Assembly: GCF_002847305.1 (NCBI RefSeq)
Contig: NZ_CP025408.1
Location: 2,129,001-2,193,000, forward strand
DNA: 64,000 bases
Reading direction: 5' to 3'
Origin: Paracoccus tegillarcae
Lineage (GTDB): Bacteria; Pseudomonadota; Alphaproteobacteria; Rhodobacterales; Rhodobacteraceae
Shown one piece after another: positions 24,382 through 32,391 of this stretch. The position numbers were made by a program, and so were the translations under genes. The notes under the pieces are model-generated. The model was given only the letters and a program-made list of their open reading frames with translations, was not told where the DNA came from and searched no databases. The first letter of the stretch is position 1, and each line of letters starts with the position of its first letter.

Positions 24382-25812
24382 CTACAGACCCATGGCCTGA
24401 TAGCTTTCGGCAATGCGGCGGATCGAGACGACATAGGCGGCCGTGCGCAAATCCGCGACCTTGTCGTCGCTGTACCAGACTTCGGCCATGCTCTGGAACG
24501 CGCCGCGCATGGTGTCATCAAGACCCGAACGCACCAGTTCCAACTCGCTGGCGCCCTTGAGATAGCGGTCCTTGAAGTCCTTGGTCAGCGACCAGCCAAG
24601 GCTCTTGTCACTCGACAGGCGCTCTAGCTCGCTGACCAGCAGCTGGGTCCGGGCCTCTTGCTCACGCCGTTCCATCCGGCCAAAGCGGATATGCGTCAGG
24701 TTCTTGACCCATTCGAAATAAGAGACGGTCACACCGCCGGCATTGGCATACATATCCGGGATGATGACGATCCCGCGCTTGCGCAGGATTTCGTCCGCCT
24801 CGGCGGTGACGGGGCCGTTAGCGGCCTCGACGACCAGCTTGGTGTTGATGTTCTCGGCGTTTTCGAGGTTGATCACACCTTCAACGGCGGCGGGGATCAG
24901 GATGTCGCATTCCAGTTCCAGTGCGGCAAGGCTGTTCTGGGTGTAATCCTTGGCGCCGTCGAATCCGGCCACACCGCCGGTCTCTTTGATGTGTTTGTGC
25001 AGCTCTGCGATGTTCAGCCCGTCGGGGTTCATCACGGCGCCGTCGCGTTCGGCCACGGCGATGATCTTGGCGCCGTCGCTATCCGACAGGAACTGGGCTG
25101 CGTGAAAGCCCACATTGCCGAGGCCCTGCACGATCACGCGCTTGCCATCGAGGGTGCCTTCCAGCCCGGCGGCCTTCATCGCCTCGGGGTGACGGAAGAA
25201 TTCGTGGATGGCGTATTGCACACCGCGGCCCGTCGCCTCGACCCGGCCCTGAATGCCGCCGAACGAGACGGGCTTGCCGGTCACGCAGCCCCGTGCGTCG
25301 ATATCGTCGGGGTGCAGGCGTTTATAAGCATCGGCCATCCAGGCCATCTCGCGTTCGCCGGTGCCCATGTCGGGGGCCGGCACGTTCTGGCTGGGCGAGA
25401 TCAGGCTGCGGCGCGACAATTCATAGGTAAAGCGGCGGGTGATCCGTTCCAGCTCTTCCTCGGAATACTGGCGCGGATCGATGCACAGCCCGCCTTTCGA
25501 GCCGCCAAAGGGAACCTCGACCAGCGCGCATTTATAGGTCATCAGTGCCGCCAGCGCCTCGACCTCGTTCTGGTTCACGGTGTCGGCGTAGCGAATGCCG
25601 CCCTTGACCGGTTCCATATGTTCTGAGTGCACCGAGCGATAGCCGACAAAGGTGTGGATGCTGCCGCGCATCCGAACGCCGAAGCGCACCGTATAGGTCG
25701 AGTTGCAAACCCGGATTTTCTCTTCCAGCCCGTCGGGCAGATCCAACAAGCTGGCCGCATGGGTGAACATGCGATCCACCGAGTCGCGAAACGAAGTGTG
25801 TGACTGTCCCAA
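24382..25812 (-). CDS. gdhA: Glu/Leu/Phe/Val-type glutamate dehydrogenase
   Basis: Reversibly interconverts glutamate with 2-oxoglutarate and ammonia. The 476-residue protein has HMEPVKGGIRYADTVNQNEVEALAALMTYK with the substrate lysines, FGGSKGGLCIDP, the catalytic-aspartate region VPAPDMGTGEREM and the Rossmann motif VQGLGNVGFHAA. Translation seems to start at TTG 25812, because GGAAGGG lies at proper distance and no ATG fits. The bacterial NAD-type is more likely than the NADP hexamer, but this is not certain. Confidence 0.9.
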   Translation of the reverse strand: MGQSHTSFRDSVDRMFTHAASLLDLPDGLEEKIRVCNSTYTVRFGVRMRGSIHTFVGYRSVHSEHMEPVKGGIRYADTVNQNEVEALAALMTYKCALVEVPFGGSKGGLCIDPRQYSEEELERITRRFTYELSRRSLISPSQNVPAPDMGTGEREMAWMADAYKRLHPDDIDARGCVTGKPVSFGGIQGRVEATGRGVQYAIHEFFRHPEAMKAAGLEGTLDGKRVIVQGLGNVGFHAAQFLSDSDGAKIIAVAERDGAVMNPDGLNIAELHKHIKETGGVAGFDGAKDYTQNSLAALELECDILIPAAVEGVINLENAENINTKLVVEAANGPVTAEADEILRKRGIVIIPDMYANAGGVTVSYFEWVKNLTHIRFGRMERREQEARTQLLVSELERLSSDKSLGWSLTKDFKDRYLKGASELELVRSGLDDTMRGAFQSMAEVWYSDDKVADLRTAAYVVSIRRIAESYQAMGL

Positions 25813-25830
25813 AATCTAGTCCCTTCCGTG

Positions 25831-25851
25831 ATTATACTGCACATCATGCAG
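25831..25851 (-). promoter_or_regulatory. gdhA promoter with adjoining inverted repeat
   Basis: On the minus strand a perfect -10 hexamer TATAAT (25836-25831) lies 18 bases upstream of the gdhA start codon. Directly upstream of it is the inverted repeat CTGCA-N5-TGCAG (25837-25851). No good -35 is visible at the proper spacing, which fits a promoter that depends on a regulator bound at the repeat. Confidence 0.5.
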
Positions 25852-25864
25852 CTATCGGCTCGTG

Positions 25865-25892
25865 GTGTCGTTGCCACAACGACACTTTTTTT
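25865..25892 (+). terminator. Strong intrinsic terminator with no upstream gene
   Basis: GTGTCGTTG-CCA-CAACGACAC is a perfect nine-base stem with a three-base loop, followed directly by seven T. This is the best factor-independent terminator in the window, and it points along the plus strand. The only thing upstream on that strand is the antisense side of the gdhA 5' end. It may end an unannotated small RNA, or stop antisense transcription entering the gap. Confidence 0.7.
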
Positions 25893-26156
25893 GCCCGATG
25901 CGTCCAGATTGGGAAACTCTGGGGCTCTGCGTCAAGTTTAGTGATTGTGCATACCCCACCTACAGGCGCGGATTTCTGCTTGGGGTGGCTACGTATGCAT
26001 TTAGGGCTTATGCAAGCCCGACAGGAGTTAAGTGGTTGGTTGTTCACAGTCTTTCAGCGCAGCATTTGCGTAAAACAAACTTGAATTTGATCGTCGGCCG
26101 GGCCCTCTCCGGTTCGGTGGCGACGACTTTCATAGAATGAAATTTCGGAGGGGTAG
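25893..26156. other. Gap before the TetR gene with extended hairpin potential
   Basis: This part of the 344-base gap contains no convincing protein gene; frames of 67-94 codons on both strands lack ribosome sites and recognisable sequence. It can fold: TGCATAC (25948-25954) pairs with GTATGCA (25993-25999), and next to it CCCA (25955-25958) pairs with TGGG (25981-25984). A strong ribosome site, GGAGGGG, lies directly before the tetR ATG. The stretch is AT-richer than its flanks. Confidence 0.4.
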
Positions 26157-26858
26157 ATGGTTGAGAAAAAAGATTCGGTCGTCACGAAGGGGCGAAAATT
26201 CAAACAAGTCCTCGACGGCGCGCGCGCTGTTTTTCTGAAAGAGGGGTTCGCCGGCGCCAGCGTCGACGATATTGCCAGCGAGGCCAGGGTGTCCAAGGCC
26301 ACGCTCTATAGCTATTTTCCGGACAAGGAACTGATGTTCAGCGAGGTTTTCCGCGCTGAACTGGCATCTGGCAGCGAAGAGCCGGTGGCCGCACTGGCTG
26401 CGGATCGTCCGGCGGTCGAGGCGTTGCCGCTGATCATTCATGCGCTGGCGACACGGTCGGTTTCGGGCGCGGGTGTGCAGTCGTACCGGATGCGTGTGGC
26501 TGAATCGGATCGCTTTCCGTCGCTTGCACGGGAATATCTGGATACCGTCCATCGCCGTCAGCGCCGCGATATCCGCACCTTTCTGGAACGCTGGACGCTG
26601 CGCGGCGAGCTTGAGATCTCGGATTTCGAGCTGGCGACCGAGCAACTGATCGCGCTGGCCACTGCTTTGATCGGGGATCGGGCCGTGTTTCTGGGGGCCG
26701 ACAGCGTGACGGAAACCCAGATGCACCGCGCGACGATGGGGGCCGCGCAGGTGTTTCTGGCCGCCTATGGGATGCGCTATGTCGATACCTCGCGGGCGGC
26801 GCGTGACGCCTCGATGCGGCGTGCGGACCGTGCCAAGACGGTGCCACCGATGGAATGA
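26157..26858 (+). CDS. TetR/AcrR-family transcription regulator
   Basis: A 233-residue regulator with a clear N-terminal helix-turn-helix: VLDGARAVFLKEGFAGASVDDIASEARVSKATLYSYFPDKE (residues about 18-58, quoted only to mark the domain extent by its first and last motifs VLDGAR and FPDKE). The C-terminal helical domain resembles the AefR-like TetR_C group (ALIGDRAVFLG). Targets are unknown. It stands alone with no exporter next to it; the neighbours are gdhA on the left and I78 inhibitors on the right. Confidence 0.9.
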   Translation: MVEKKDSVVTKGRKFKQVLDGARAVFLKEGFAGASVDDIASEARVSKATLYSYFPDKELMFSEVFRAELASGSEEPVAALAADRPAVEALPLIIHALATRSVSGAGVQSYRMRVAESDRFPSLAREYLDTVHRRQRRDIRTFLERWTLRGELEISDFELATEQLIALATALIGDRAVFLGADSVTETQMHRATMGAAQVFLAAYGMRYVDTSRAARDASMRRADRAKTVPPME

Positions 26859-26920
26859 CATTCCGGCAACAGGGGCGGCGTCGCTGTTCGTGCTGATGGG
26901 AACGTGATAAACGCGCCAGC

Positions 26921-26949
26921 TTAACAAGCTGTTATCTGTTTCCTATAAC
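26921..26949 (+). promoter_or_regulatory. Sigma-70-like promoter for the I78 lipoprotein pair
   Basis: TTAACA and TATAAC are separated by exactly 17 bases, each with one mismatch to consensus. TAACA-N3-TGTTA overlaps the -35 box and may bind a regulator. A stable hairpin CGGCCCG-N5-CGGGCCG (26966-26984) follows in the predicted 5' leader, before the start at 27002. Confidence 0.6.
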
Positions 26950-27001
26950 GACTGTATCTAAAAACCGGCCCGCGAACCGGGCCGACAAGCACGGACGAGA
27001 C

Positions 27002-27349
27002 ATGAACAGATCAGTGATCCTGCCCCTTATTGCGTCGGCTGCCATTTTGTCAGCCTGTATGCCCGCCCCGGCGCCTCAGCCGGCCCCGGCCCCTGTCGTG
27101 CCGATGGTCCAGCCCGTGGCCTCTGTCGATGGTGTTGCCGGACTGGAATCGCGCGAACCCGACCTGTGCGGCGCCAAGACCTATGCGACCTATCTGTCGC
27201 AGCCCGGCTCGGTCATTCCGCAGCTGGGAATTACCAAGGAATACCGCATCGTCGAGTATCGCGGCATCGAGCCGCAAGAATACGATCCGAATCGCATCGT
27301 GTTCCGTCTGGATGCCGGCGGCAATATCTACAACGTGGATTGCGGCTGA
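27002..27349 (+). CDS. Divergent I78-type peptidase-inhibitor lipoprotein
   Basis: A 115-residue protein with a lipoprotein signal (ILPLIASAAILSAC, lipobox LSAC), a proline/alanine-rich linker, and a small domain with CGAKTYATYLSQPGS and a C-terminal DPNRIVFRLDAGGNIYNVDCG. This matches the layout of the I78 inhibitor family, where the end reads like D-Y-N-P-x-R-L-x-x-x-x-D-x-x-G-x-I-x-x-V-x-C. The pattern is weaker than in the next gene. Its stop shares a base with that gene's ATG, so the two are co-translated. An outer-membrane or periplasmic protease inhibitor is the likely role. Confidence 0.72.
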   Translation: MNRSVILPLIASAAILSACMPAPAPQPAPAPVVPMVQPVASVDGVAGLESREPDLCGAKTYATYLSQPGSVIPQLGITKEYRIVEYRGIEPQEYDPNRIVFRLDAGGNIYNVDCG

Positions 27350-27651
27350 TGCGGCAGGGTGGTTTGATCGCGCCGGCGCTGGCCGGTGCTGCGATGCTGG
27401 TACTGGCAGCCTGCGAGCCCATTGCGCAAACCGACACGCCCGCGCGGCCTCCGCAGGCTGCGGATTTGTGCGGGGCATCGGGCTATCAGGGGCTGGTGGG
27501 CCAGCCCCGCGATGTGCTGAGCGCGATGAAGTTTCCCATCGGAACGCGCGTGATCGGGCCTGATGACGCCGTGACCGCCGATTACAACCGCGAGCGGCTG
27601 AACATCGAATATGGTCGTGGCGGGCTGATCGAGAAGGTCGGCTGTTACTGA
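27349..27651 (+). CDS. I78 family peptidase-inhibitor lipoprotein
   Basis: A 100-residue protein with a lipobox (LVLAAC), then the I78 core: LCGASGYQGLVGQPRDVL, the reactive-site-like RVIGPDDAVTADYNRERLNIEY and the closing GGLIEKVGCY. I78 proteins are small inhibitors of serine proteases such as elastase. It starts at ATG 27349 on the last base of the preceding stop. Tandem placement of two differing copies suggests duplication and divergence. Confidence 0.85.
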   Translation: MRQGGLIAPALAGAAMLVLAACEPIAQTDTPARPPQAADLCGASGYQGLVGQPRDVLSAMKFPIGTRVIGPDDAVTADYNRERLNIEYGRGGLIEKVGCY

Positions 27652-27740
27652 GGCCGGCCTGACATCGCGAAATCCATGGGGGCGGCGCTGACCGCCCCTT
27701 TTTCATTGATTTGGCGGCGGGCCGGTGTCACCATTCTGCC

Positions 27741-28076
27741 ATGATGAACGCCTTTTCGCCGTCTTCGGCCGATCCGGATCGCGTGGTTTTCGACCGAACA
27801 GAGTTGGGCATAATCCTGTCCGTCTATGGTCGATTTGTTGCCGCAGGCGAGTGGCGCGATTACGGCATGTCCTTTCTGCGCGAGGTCGCTGTGTTCAGCG
27901 TCTTTCGCCGCGCCGCCGAAAACCCGCTATATCGCATCGAAAAGCGGCCCAAGCTGCGCGACGCCCAAGGGCTGTATGCGGTGATCGGCATGGACGGGCG
28001 TATCCTGAAACGCGGACATGATCTGCCGACCGTGTTGCGGGTGCTGGAGAAAAAGCTGATCCGCAGCGTCGACTGA
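27741..28076 (+). CDS. DUF2794-domain protein
   Basis: A 111-residue cytosolic protein of unknown function. It reads RTELGIILSVYGRFVAAGEWRDYGM, then FRRAAENPLYRIEKRPKL and YAVIGMDGRILKRGHDL, the pattern of the alphaproteobacterial DUF2794 family. Two adjacent ATG codons (27741, 27744) could start it; the frame also extends ten codons upstream without a ribosome site. It stands alone, facing the EEP gene. Confidence 0.8.
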   Translation: MMNAFSPSSADPDRVVFDRTELGIILSVYGRFVAAGEWRDYGMSFLREVAVFSVFRRAAENPLYRIEKRPKLRDAQGLYAVIGMDGRILKRGHDLPTVLRVLEKKLIRSVD

Positions 28077-28099
28077 GGGCGGATCACGCGGCAATCCCC

Positions 28100-29143
28100 T
28101 CAGGGAAAGCGAATATCCACCCAGACCAGCCGATGCCGCGAGGCCGTCTGGACCGTCCGGCCCAGTTCTGTTTCCGGGTCTGGCCACAGGACGCCCGCAT
28201 CCAGCACGGTCAGGTCTTTGGCAGGCAGAACGTAATCGGCGCGCAGATTGCCGGGGCCGTCAGCGTCGGCCCAATCGGCGGTATCCAGCGCCGGATCGCC
28301 ATTTTGCACGGCATTCGCGCCATCCTGCGGGGGCTGCCATGCGCCGCGTGGTTTCGGGTCATGGGCCACGGTCATCAACGCCTGATAGCCCTCGGGGCGG
28401 CCATCGCCATCGACCGGGTCGACGTTCAGATTTCCCAGCAGGACAAAGGGCGCCTTGGGCAGGTGCGCAGGCCAGAACGCGGCCTCGTCATGGTTGCGGC
28501 GGCCATTGCGATCCTCGGGACCATCAAAGACCGGCGGCGTCGCGGACCAGGCCAGCAGATGCAGCGGTTCGCCGTCGATCAGCAGCGCCACATCCCAATG
28601 CGCGGTCGAGGACAGGCGCTGGATCGCGGCCGCATCGGCCGGGGTGTCGGATGGCATCAGGTTGCCTGGCAGGTCGCGCCACAGAAAGGCGCTGTGATCT
28701 CTCACCTCAGCCAAGGGCAGCCGCGACAATAGCGCCATGCCCGATGCGCCGGTAAAAAAGCCAAAGCCCTGCGCGTCATCCGCCGTGCCGCTGCGTCCGT
28801 CGCCATCCAGATCGACGCCAGTGGCCATGCCGCTATTGGGTTGACCGGCAAAGCGGTGCGGCAGGTCCAGCCCGGCCTCGGATATCAGGGCGGCGAAACC
28901 GTCCAGCGCCAGCCCGTCATGGTCCCAGTCAAAGCCGGTCAGCAGGATGGCATCGGGTTCGGCATGGGCGATGACCGCCGCCGCCGCCAGCACTTGCGGA
29001 TCGCGCTTTTCGATATCGGCCAGCAACAGACCCGGCCCCTTGCGCGACAGGTCGGGGCCGTAGGTGGCGATACGAACCGTGTCCGCGACAGCCGCCGCCG
29101 GCAGGGCCAGCAGCAGCGCCGTCGCGGCTGTTCTCAGACCCAC
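28100..29143 (-). CDS. Exported endonuclease/exonuclease/phosphatase-fold protein with altered active-site motifs
   Basis: A 347-residue protein with a clear signal peptide ([17 protein letters not shown]) and the overall EEP fold. It contains [24 protein letters not shown] (reminiscent of extracellular nucleases), ALLSRLPL, and the late [10 protein letters not shown] and [10 protein letters not shown]. The usual catalytic GDxN reads GNLN and the usual SDH reads SRH, so two expected aspartates are missing. It may have lost catalysis or use other residues. The start overlaps the end of leuD by ten bases. Confidence 0.75.
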   Translation of the reverse strand: MGLRTAATALLLALPAAAVADTVRIATYGPDLSRKGPGLLLADIEKRDPQVLAAAAVIAHAEPDAILLTGFDWDHDGLALDGFAALISEAGLDLPHRFAGQPNSGMATGVDLDGDGRSGTADDAQGFGFFTGASGMALLSRLPLAEVRDHSAFLWRDLPGNLMPSDTPADAAAIQRLSSTAHWDVALLIDGEPLHLLAWSATPPVFDGPEDRNGRRNHDEAAFWPAHLPKAPFVLLGNLNVDPVDGDGRPEGYQALMTVAHDPKPRGAWQPPQDGANAVQNGDPALDTADWADADGPGNLRADYVLPAKDLTVLDAGVLWPDPETELGRTVQTASRHRLVWVDIRFP

Positions 29144-29739
29144 GGGCGCGCCTGCGCCATCTGATCCTCGAACGTGTCGATGGCCGCGGCCTTTTCCATG
29201 GTCAGCCCGATATCGTCCAACCCGTTCATCAGGCAGTGCTTGCTATGGGGGTCGACGTCGAAGGCAAAGACCTGACCGTCCGAACTGCTGACCGTCTGTG
29301 CATCAAGATCGACGGTGATCCGGGCGTTCGCGCCTTTCTTGGCGTCCTCCATCAGGGCAGCCACGGCCTCTTGCGGCAGGATGACCGGCAGGATGCCGTT
29401 CTTGAAGCAGTTATTATAGAAGATGTCGGCAAAGCTGGTCGAGATGACGCAGCGAATGCCGAAATCCAGCAGCGCCCACGGCGCGTGTTCGCGCGATGAA
29501 CCGCAGCCGAAATTGTCACCGGCAACGATAATCTGCGAATCGCGGTAGGCGGGCTGGTTCAGGACGAAGTCGGCGACCTCGTTGCCATCCGAATCATACC
29601 GCATCTCATCGAAAAGATTTTTCCCCAGACCTGACCGTTTGATGGTCTTAAGGAACTGTTTGGGGATAATCATATCTGTATCGATATTGACCAAAGGCAT
29701 AGGGGCTGCAATGCCGGTAAGTGTGATAAACTTGTCCAT
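29134..29739 (-). CDS. leuD: 3-isopropylmalate dehydratase small subunit
   Basis: Pairs with LeuC to isomerise isopropylmalate in leucine synthesis. The 201-residue protein has [33 protein letters not shown] and [17 protein letters not shown], all standard. The ATG at 29739 is chosen; the frame stays open upstream to 29847 but without family sequence. It is on the same strand as leuC but separated from it by an opposite-strand membrane gene. Confidence 0.95.
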   Translation of the reverse strand: MDKFITLTGIAAPMPLVNIDTDMIIPKQFLKTIKRSGLGKNLFDEMRYDSDGNEVADFVLNQPAYRDSQIIVAGDNFGCGSSREHAPWALLDFGIRCVISTSFADIFYNNCFKNGILPVILPQEAVAALMEDAKKGANARITVDLDAQTVSSSDGQVFAFDVDPHSKHCLMNGLDDIGLTMEKAAAIDTFEDQMAQARPWV

Positions 29740-29858
29740 ATCTGACCTTTGCTTCAGGCTGGGAAAGACGCGACCTTTATGGCGCGTCCACGGGTTGGGT
29801 GAGGTGTCGCCAATCGCGCAAGAGACGCGGGCATGGCGGCGGAGCAAGAGGAGCGGTC

Positions 29859-30599
29859 ATGCTTAACTGCGTTGGCGCCAACTGGCGCCCGATAATCGGC
29901 GACCCAACCATCTTTGGCTGGATCACGGTCGTGGCCTATCTGATCTGCGCGATCCTTGCCGTGATCGTCTGGAACAGCCGACCAGAGCCTGCCTTGCGTC
30001 GATTCTGGGCCTTCAGCGCGATCGTTCTGGCGTTTCTGGCGCTGAACAAGCAGCTTGACCTGCAGACCGCGATGACCAGCACCGGGCGCTGCCTGTTTCA
30101 CTACCTGGACATCTATGAGCAGCGCAGTTTTGTGCAGCTGATCTTTGTGATCGTGCTGATCGCCGTGGTTTTCCTGCTGTATCTGCGCGGCATGAGCGCG
30201 ATGCGGCGTTACCGGCGGTCGCATGGTCTGGCGATGCTGGGTCTGGGCTTTGTCGCGCTGTATGTGCTGATCCGGGCGACCAGTTTTCACGTGGTCGACC
30301 TGCTGGGCAGCCAGCAGGTATTTGGCATCAGCGCGAACTTTCTGCTGGAAAATGCAGGTCTGGTCATGATCGCGATCAATGCGATCGGGTTGTTGACCGG
30401 GTGGATTGTCCCCGAACGCCAGCCCAAGCGTCCCCGCAACATGCGGGCCCGGCCACGGCAGGCCTCGGCTGCGTCCCAGGGGCGAGGGCCGGTATTCGCG
30501 AGCGGCGGGATCGGGGCGAGCGGACCAAACAGGCCGGGCAAGGGCAAGCAAGGCAAGCCCGCCGGCCCCCGTTTCCCGGTCGAGCCGCTGGATCACTGA
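29859..30599 (+). CDS. Uncharacterised membrane protein between leuC and leuD
   Basis: A 246-residue protein with about five transmembrane helices: ITVVAYLICAILAVIVW, FSAIVLAFLALNKQL, LIFVIVLIAVVFLLYL, LAMLGLGFVALYVLI and VMIAINAIGLLTGWIV. The loop between helices two and three has LDLQTAMTSTGRCLFHYLD. The tail of about 45 residues is rich in Arg, Gly and Pro and is probably disordered in the cytosol. No family recognised. AGAGGAGC precedes the ATG at 29859. It is transcribed opposite to both leu genes. Confidence 0.72.
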   Translation: MLNCVGANWRPIIGDPTIFGWITVVAYLICAILAVIVWNSRPEPALRRFWAFSAIVLAFLALNKQLDLQTAMTSTGRCLFHYLDIYEQRSFVQLIFVIVLIAVVFLLYLRGMSAMRRYRRSHGLAMLGLGFVALYVLIRATSFHVVDLLGSQQVFGISANFLLENAGLVMIAINAIGLLTGWIVPERQPKRPRNMRARPRQASAASQGRGPVFASGGIGASGPNRPGKGKQGKPAGPRFPVEPLDH

Positions 30600-30675
30600 C
30601 GGCGACCCGGTGGGACCGGGTTGCCTGTCTGCATCATGATTTATCGACACCATCGGGCAGCCTCTGCCGGGCCCG

Positions 30676-32112
30676 TCAGGCCGGTTCCGCCTGATCGGTG
30701 AGTTCCCGAACGTCGGTCAGCCGGCCTGTCACGCCTGCTGCCGCCGCCATGGCGGGTGACATCAGATGGGTGCGGCCCTTATAGCCTTGACGTCCCTCGA
30801 AATTGCGGTTCGAGGTCGCGGCGCAGCGTTCGCCGGGGGCCAATTGGTCGGGGTTCATGGCCAGGCACATGGAACAGCCTGCCAGACGCCATTCGAAGCC
30901 TGCATCCAGAAAGACCTGATGCAGCCCTTCCTCCTCGGCCTGCGCGCGCACGAGGCCCGAGCCGGGAACGACCATGCCGCGAACGCCATCGGCCAGCTTG
31001 CGACCGCGGAGGATTTCGGCCGCGGCGCGCAGATCCTCGATCCGGCCATTGGTGCAAGAGCCGATGAACACGGCGTCGATCCTGACATCCTGCAACGGCG
31101 TCCCGGGCGTGAGGTCCATATAGTCCAGCGAGCGCCGCGCGGCCTCGACCTTGCCGCCGGTGAAATCCTCGGGCGCGGGAACGGTGCCGGTGATCGGCAG
31201 CACATCCTCGGGCGAGGTGCCCCAGGTCACGACCGGGGCAATGTCTTCGCCGCGGATGGTGATCACCTTGTCGAAATGCGCGCCTTCGTCGGATTGCAGG
31301 GTTTTCCACCAGTTGATGGCGGCTTCCCATGCGGCGCCTTTCGGGGCATGGGGGCGACCGTTCACATAGTCAAAGGTCTTTTCGTCGGGCGCGATCAGGC
31401 CGGCGCGGGCGCCGCCTTCGATGGCCATGTTGCAGACCGTCATCCGGCCTTCCATCGACAATGCGCGGATCGCCTCGCCGCAATATTCGATCACATGGCC
31501 GGTGCCGCCGGCGGTGCCGGTCTTGCCGATCACCGACAAGGTGATGTCCTTGGCGGTCACACCGGGCAGCAGCGAGCCGGTGATCTCGACCTTCATGTTC
31601 TTGGATTTCTTCTGGATCAGCGTCTGCGTGGCCAGCACATGTTCGACCTCGGAGGTGCCGATCCCGTGGGCCAGTGCGCCGAACGCGCCATGCGTGGCGG
31701 TGTGGCTGTCACCGCAGACCACGGTCATGCCGGGCAGGGTCCAGCCCTGTTCCGGGCCGACGATATGCACGATGCCCTGCCGGATGTCGTCGACGGGGTA
31801 ATAATTCAGCCCGAAATCGCGGGCGTTCTTGTCCAGCGCATCGACCTGGATGCGGCTTTCCTCGTTCTCGATGCCGTTTTCACGGCCCGCCGTGGTCGGG
31901 ACGTTATGGTCGGGCACGGCGATGGTCTTATCCGGCGCACGCACTTTGCGACCGGTCGTGCGCAGCCCCTCGAAGGCCTGCGGGCTGGTCACTTCGTGGA
32001 CCAGATGGCGGTCGATATACAAAAGGCAGGTGCCGTCGGCAGACTGATCGACCACATGGGCGTCCCAGATCTTGTCATAAAGCGTGCGCGGCTTGGCGTG
32101 ATTGTCGGTCAT
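30676..32112 (-). CDS. leuC: 3-isopropylmalate dehydratase large subunit
   Basis: The aconitase-family catalytic subunit, 478 residues. It shows [50 protein letters not shown], the cluster cysteines in [13 protein letters not shown] and [12 protein letters not shown], and [11 protein letters not shown] near the end. ATG 32112 is chosen over the TTG five codons upstream. leuD follows on the same strand after the intervening opposite-strand gene. Confidence 0.95.
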   Translation of the reverse strand: MTDNHAKPRTLYDKIWDAHVVDQSADGTCLLYIDRHLVHEVTSPQAFEGLRTTGRKVRAPDKTIAVPDHNVPTTAGRENGIENEESRIQVDALDKNARDFGLNYYPVDDIRQGIVHIVGPEQGWTLPGMTVVCGDSHTATHGAFGALAHGIGTSEVEHVLATQTLIQKKSKNMKVEITGSLLPGVTAKDITLSVIGKTGTAGGTGHVIEYCGEAIRALSMEGRMTVCNMAIEGGARAGLIAPDEKTFDYVNGRPHAPKGAAWEAAINWWKTLQSDEGAHFDKVITIRGEDIAPVVTWGTSPEDVLPITGTVPAPEDFTGGKVEAARRSLDYMDLTPGTPLQDVRIDAVFIGSCTNGRIEDLRAAAEILRGRKLADGVRGMVVPGSGLVRAQAEEEGLHQVFLDAGFEWRLAGCSMCLAMNPDQLAPGERCAATSNRNFEGRQGYKGRTHLMSPAMAAAAGVTGRLTDVRELTDQAEPA

Positions 32113-32163
32113 GGCGGTCTCGTTCAAAAGATGGCTGTGCAGGGGCGAAGGGCGGACAGGCCG

Positions 32164-32256
32164 TTATACCCGCGCGGTTACGCCCAGGATCTCGCCATAG
32201 AAACGGCCCGGCAGGCGGGCGCGGTCATGGATGTTGAAGTAGATGAAGCCATTCAT
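32164..32256 (-). CDS. Possible 30-residue small ORF upstream of leuC
   Basis: An ATG-TAA frame on the leuC strand, ending 51 bases before the leuC start. The peptide (MNGFIYFNIHDRARLPG and 13 more residues) has a protein-like mix of residues and GC-rich third positions, but no clear ribosome site and no Leu run, so it is not a classic leucine leader. It could be a real small protein, a leader, or chance. Confidence 0.25.
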   Translation of the reverse strand: MNGFIYFNIHDRARLPGRFYGEILGVTARV

Positions 32257-32391
32257 GCGTAGCAATCTAAGGCCGTTGAGGCGCGGGGGCAAGCGGGCGA
32301 TGCGTGCAGGGCTTTCGTTTGCGTGATCTTGTGATCAGCCGCTTGCCCGAAACCCGCGCTCCGGTGTTAATGGGCGCATGGAGGGTGCCGG

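Noticed and set aside
30766..32262. A 498-codon plus-strand frame opposite leuC
   Set aside because: leuC has all its family motifs; the opposite frame is low in recognisable structure and rich in Gly, Ala, Arg and His, typical of antisense frames in GC-rich DNA.
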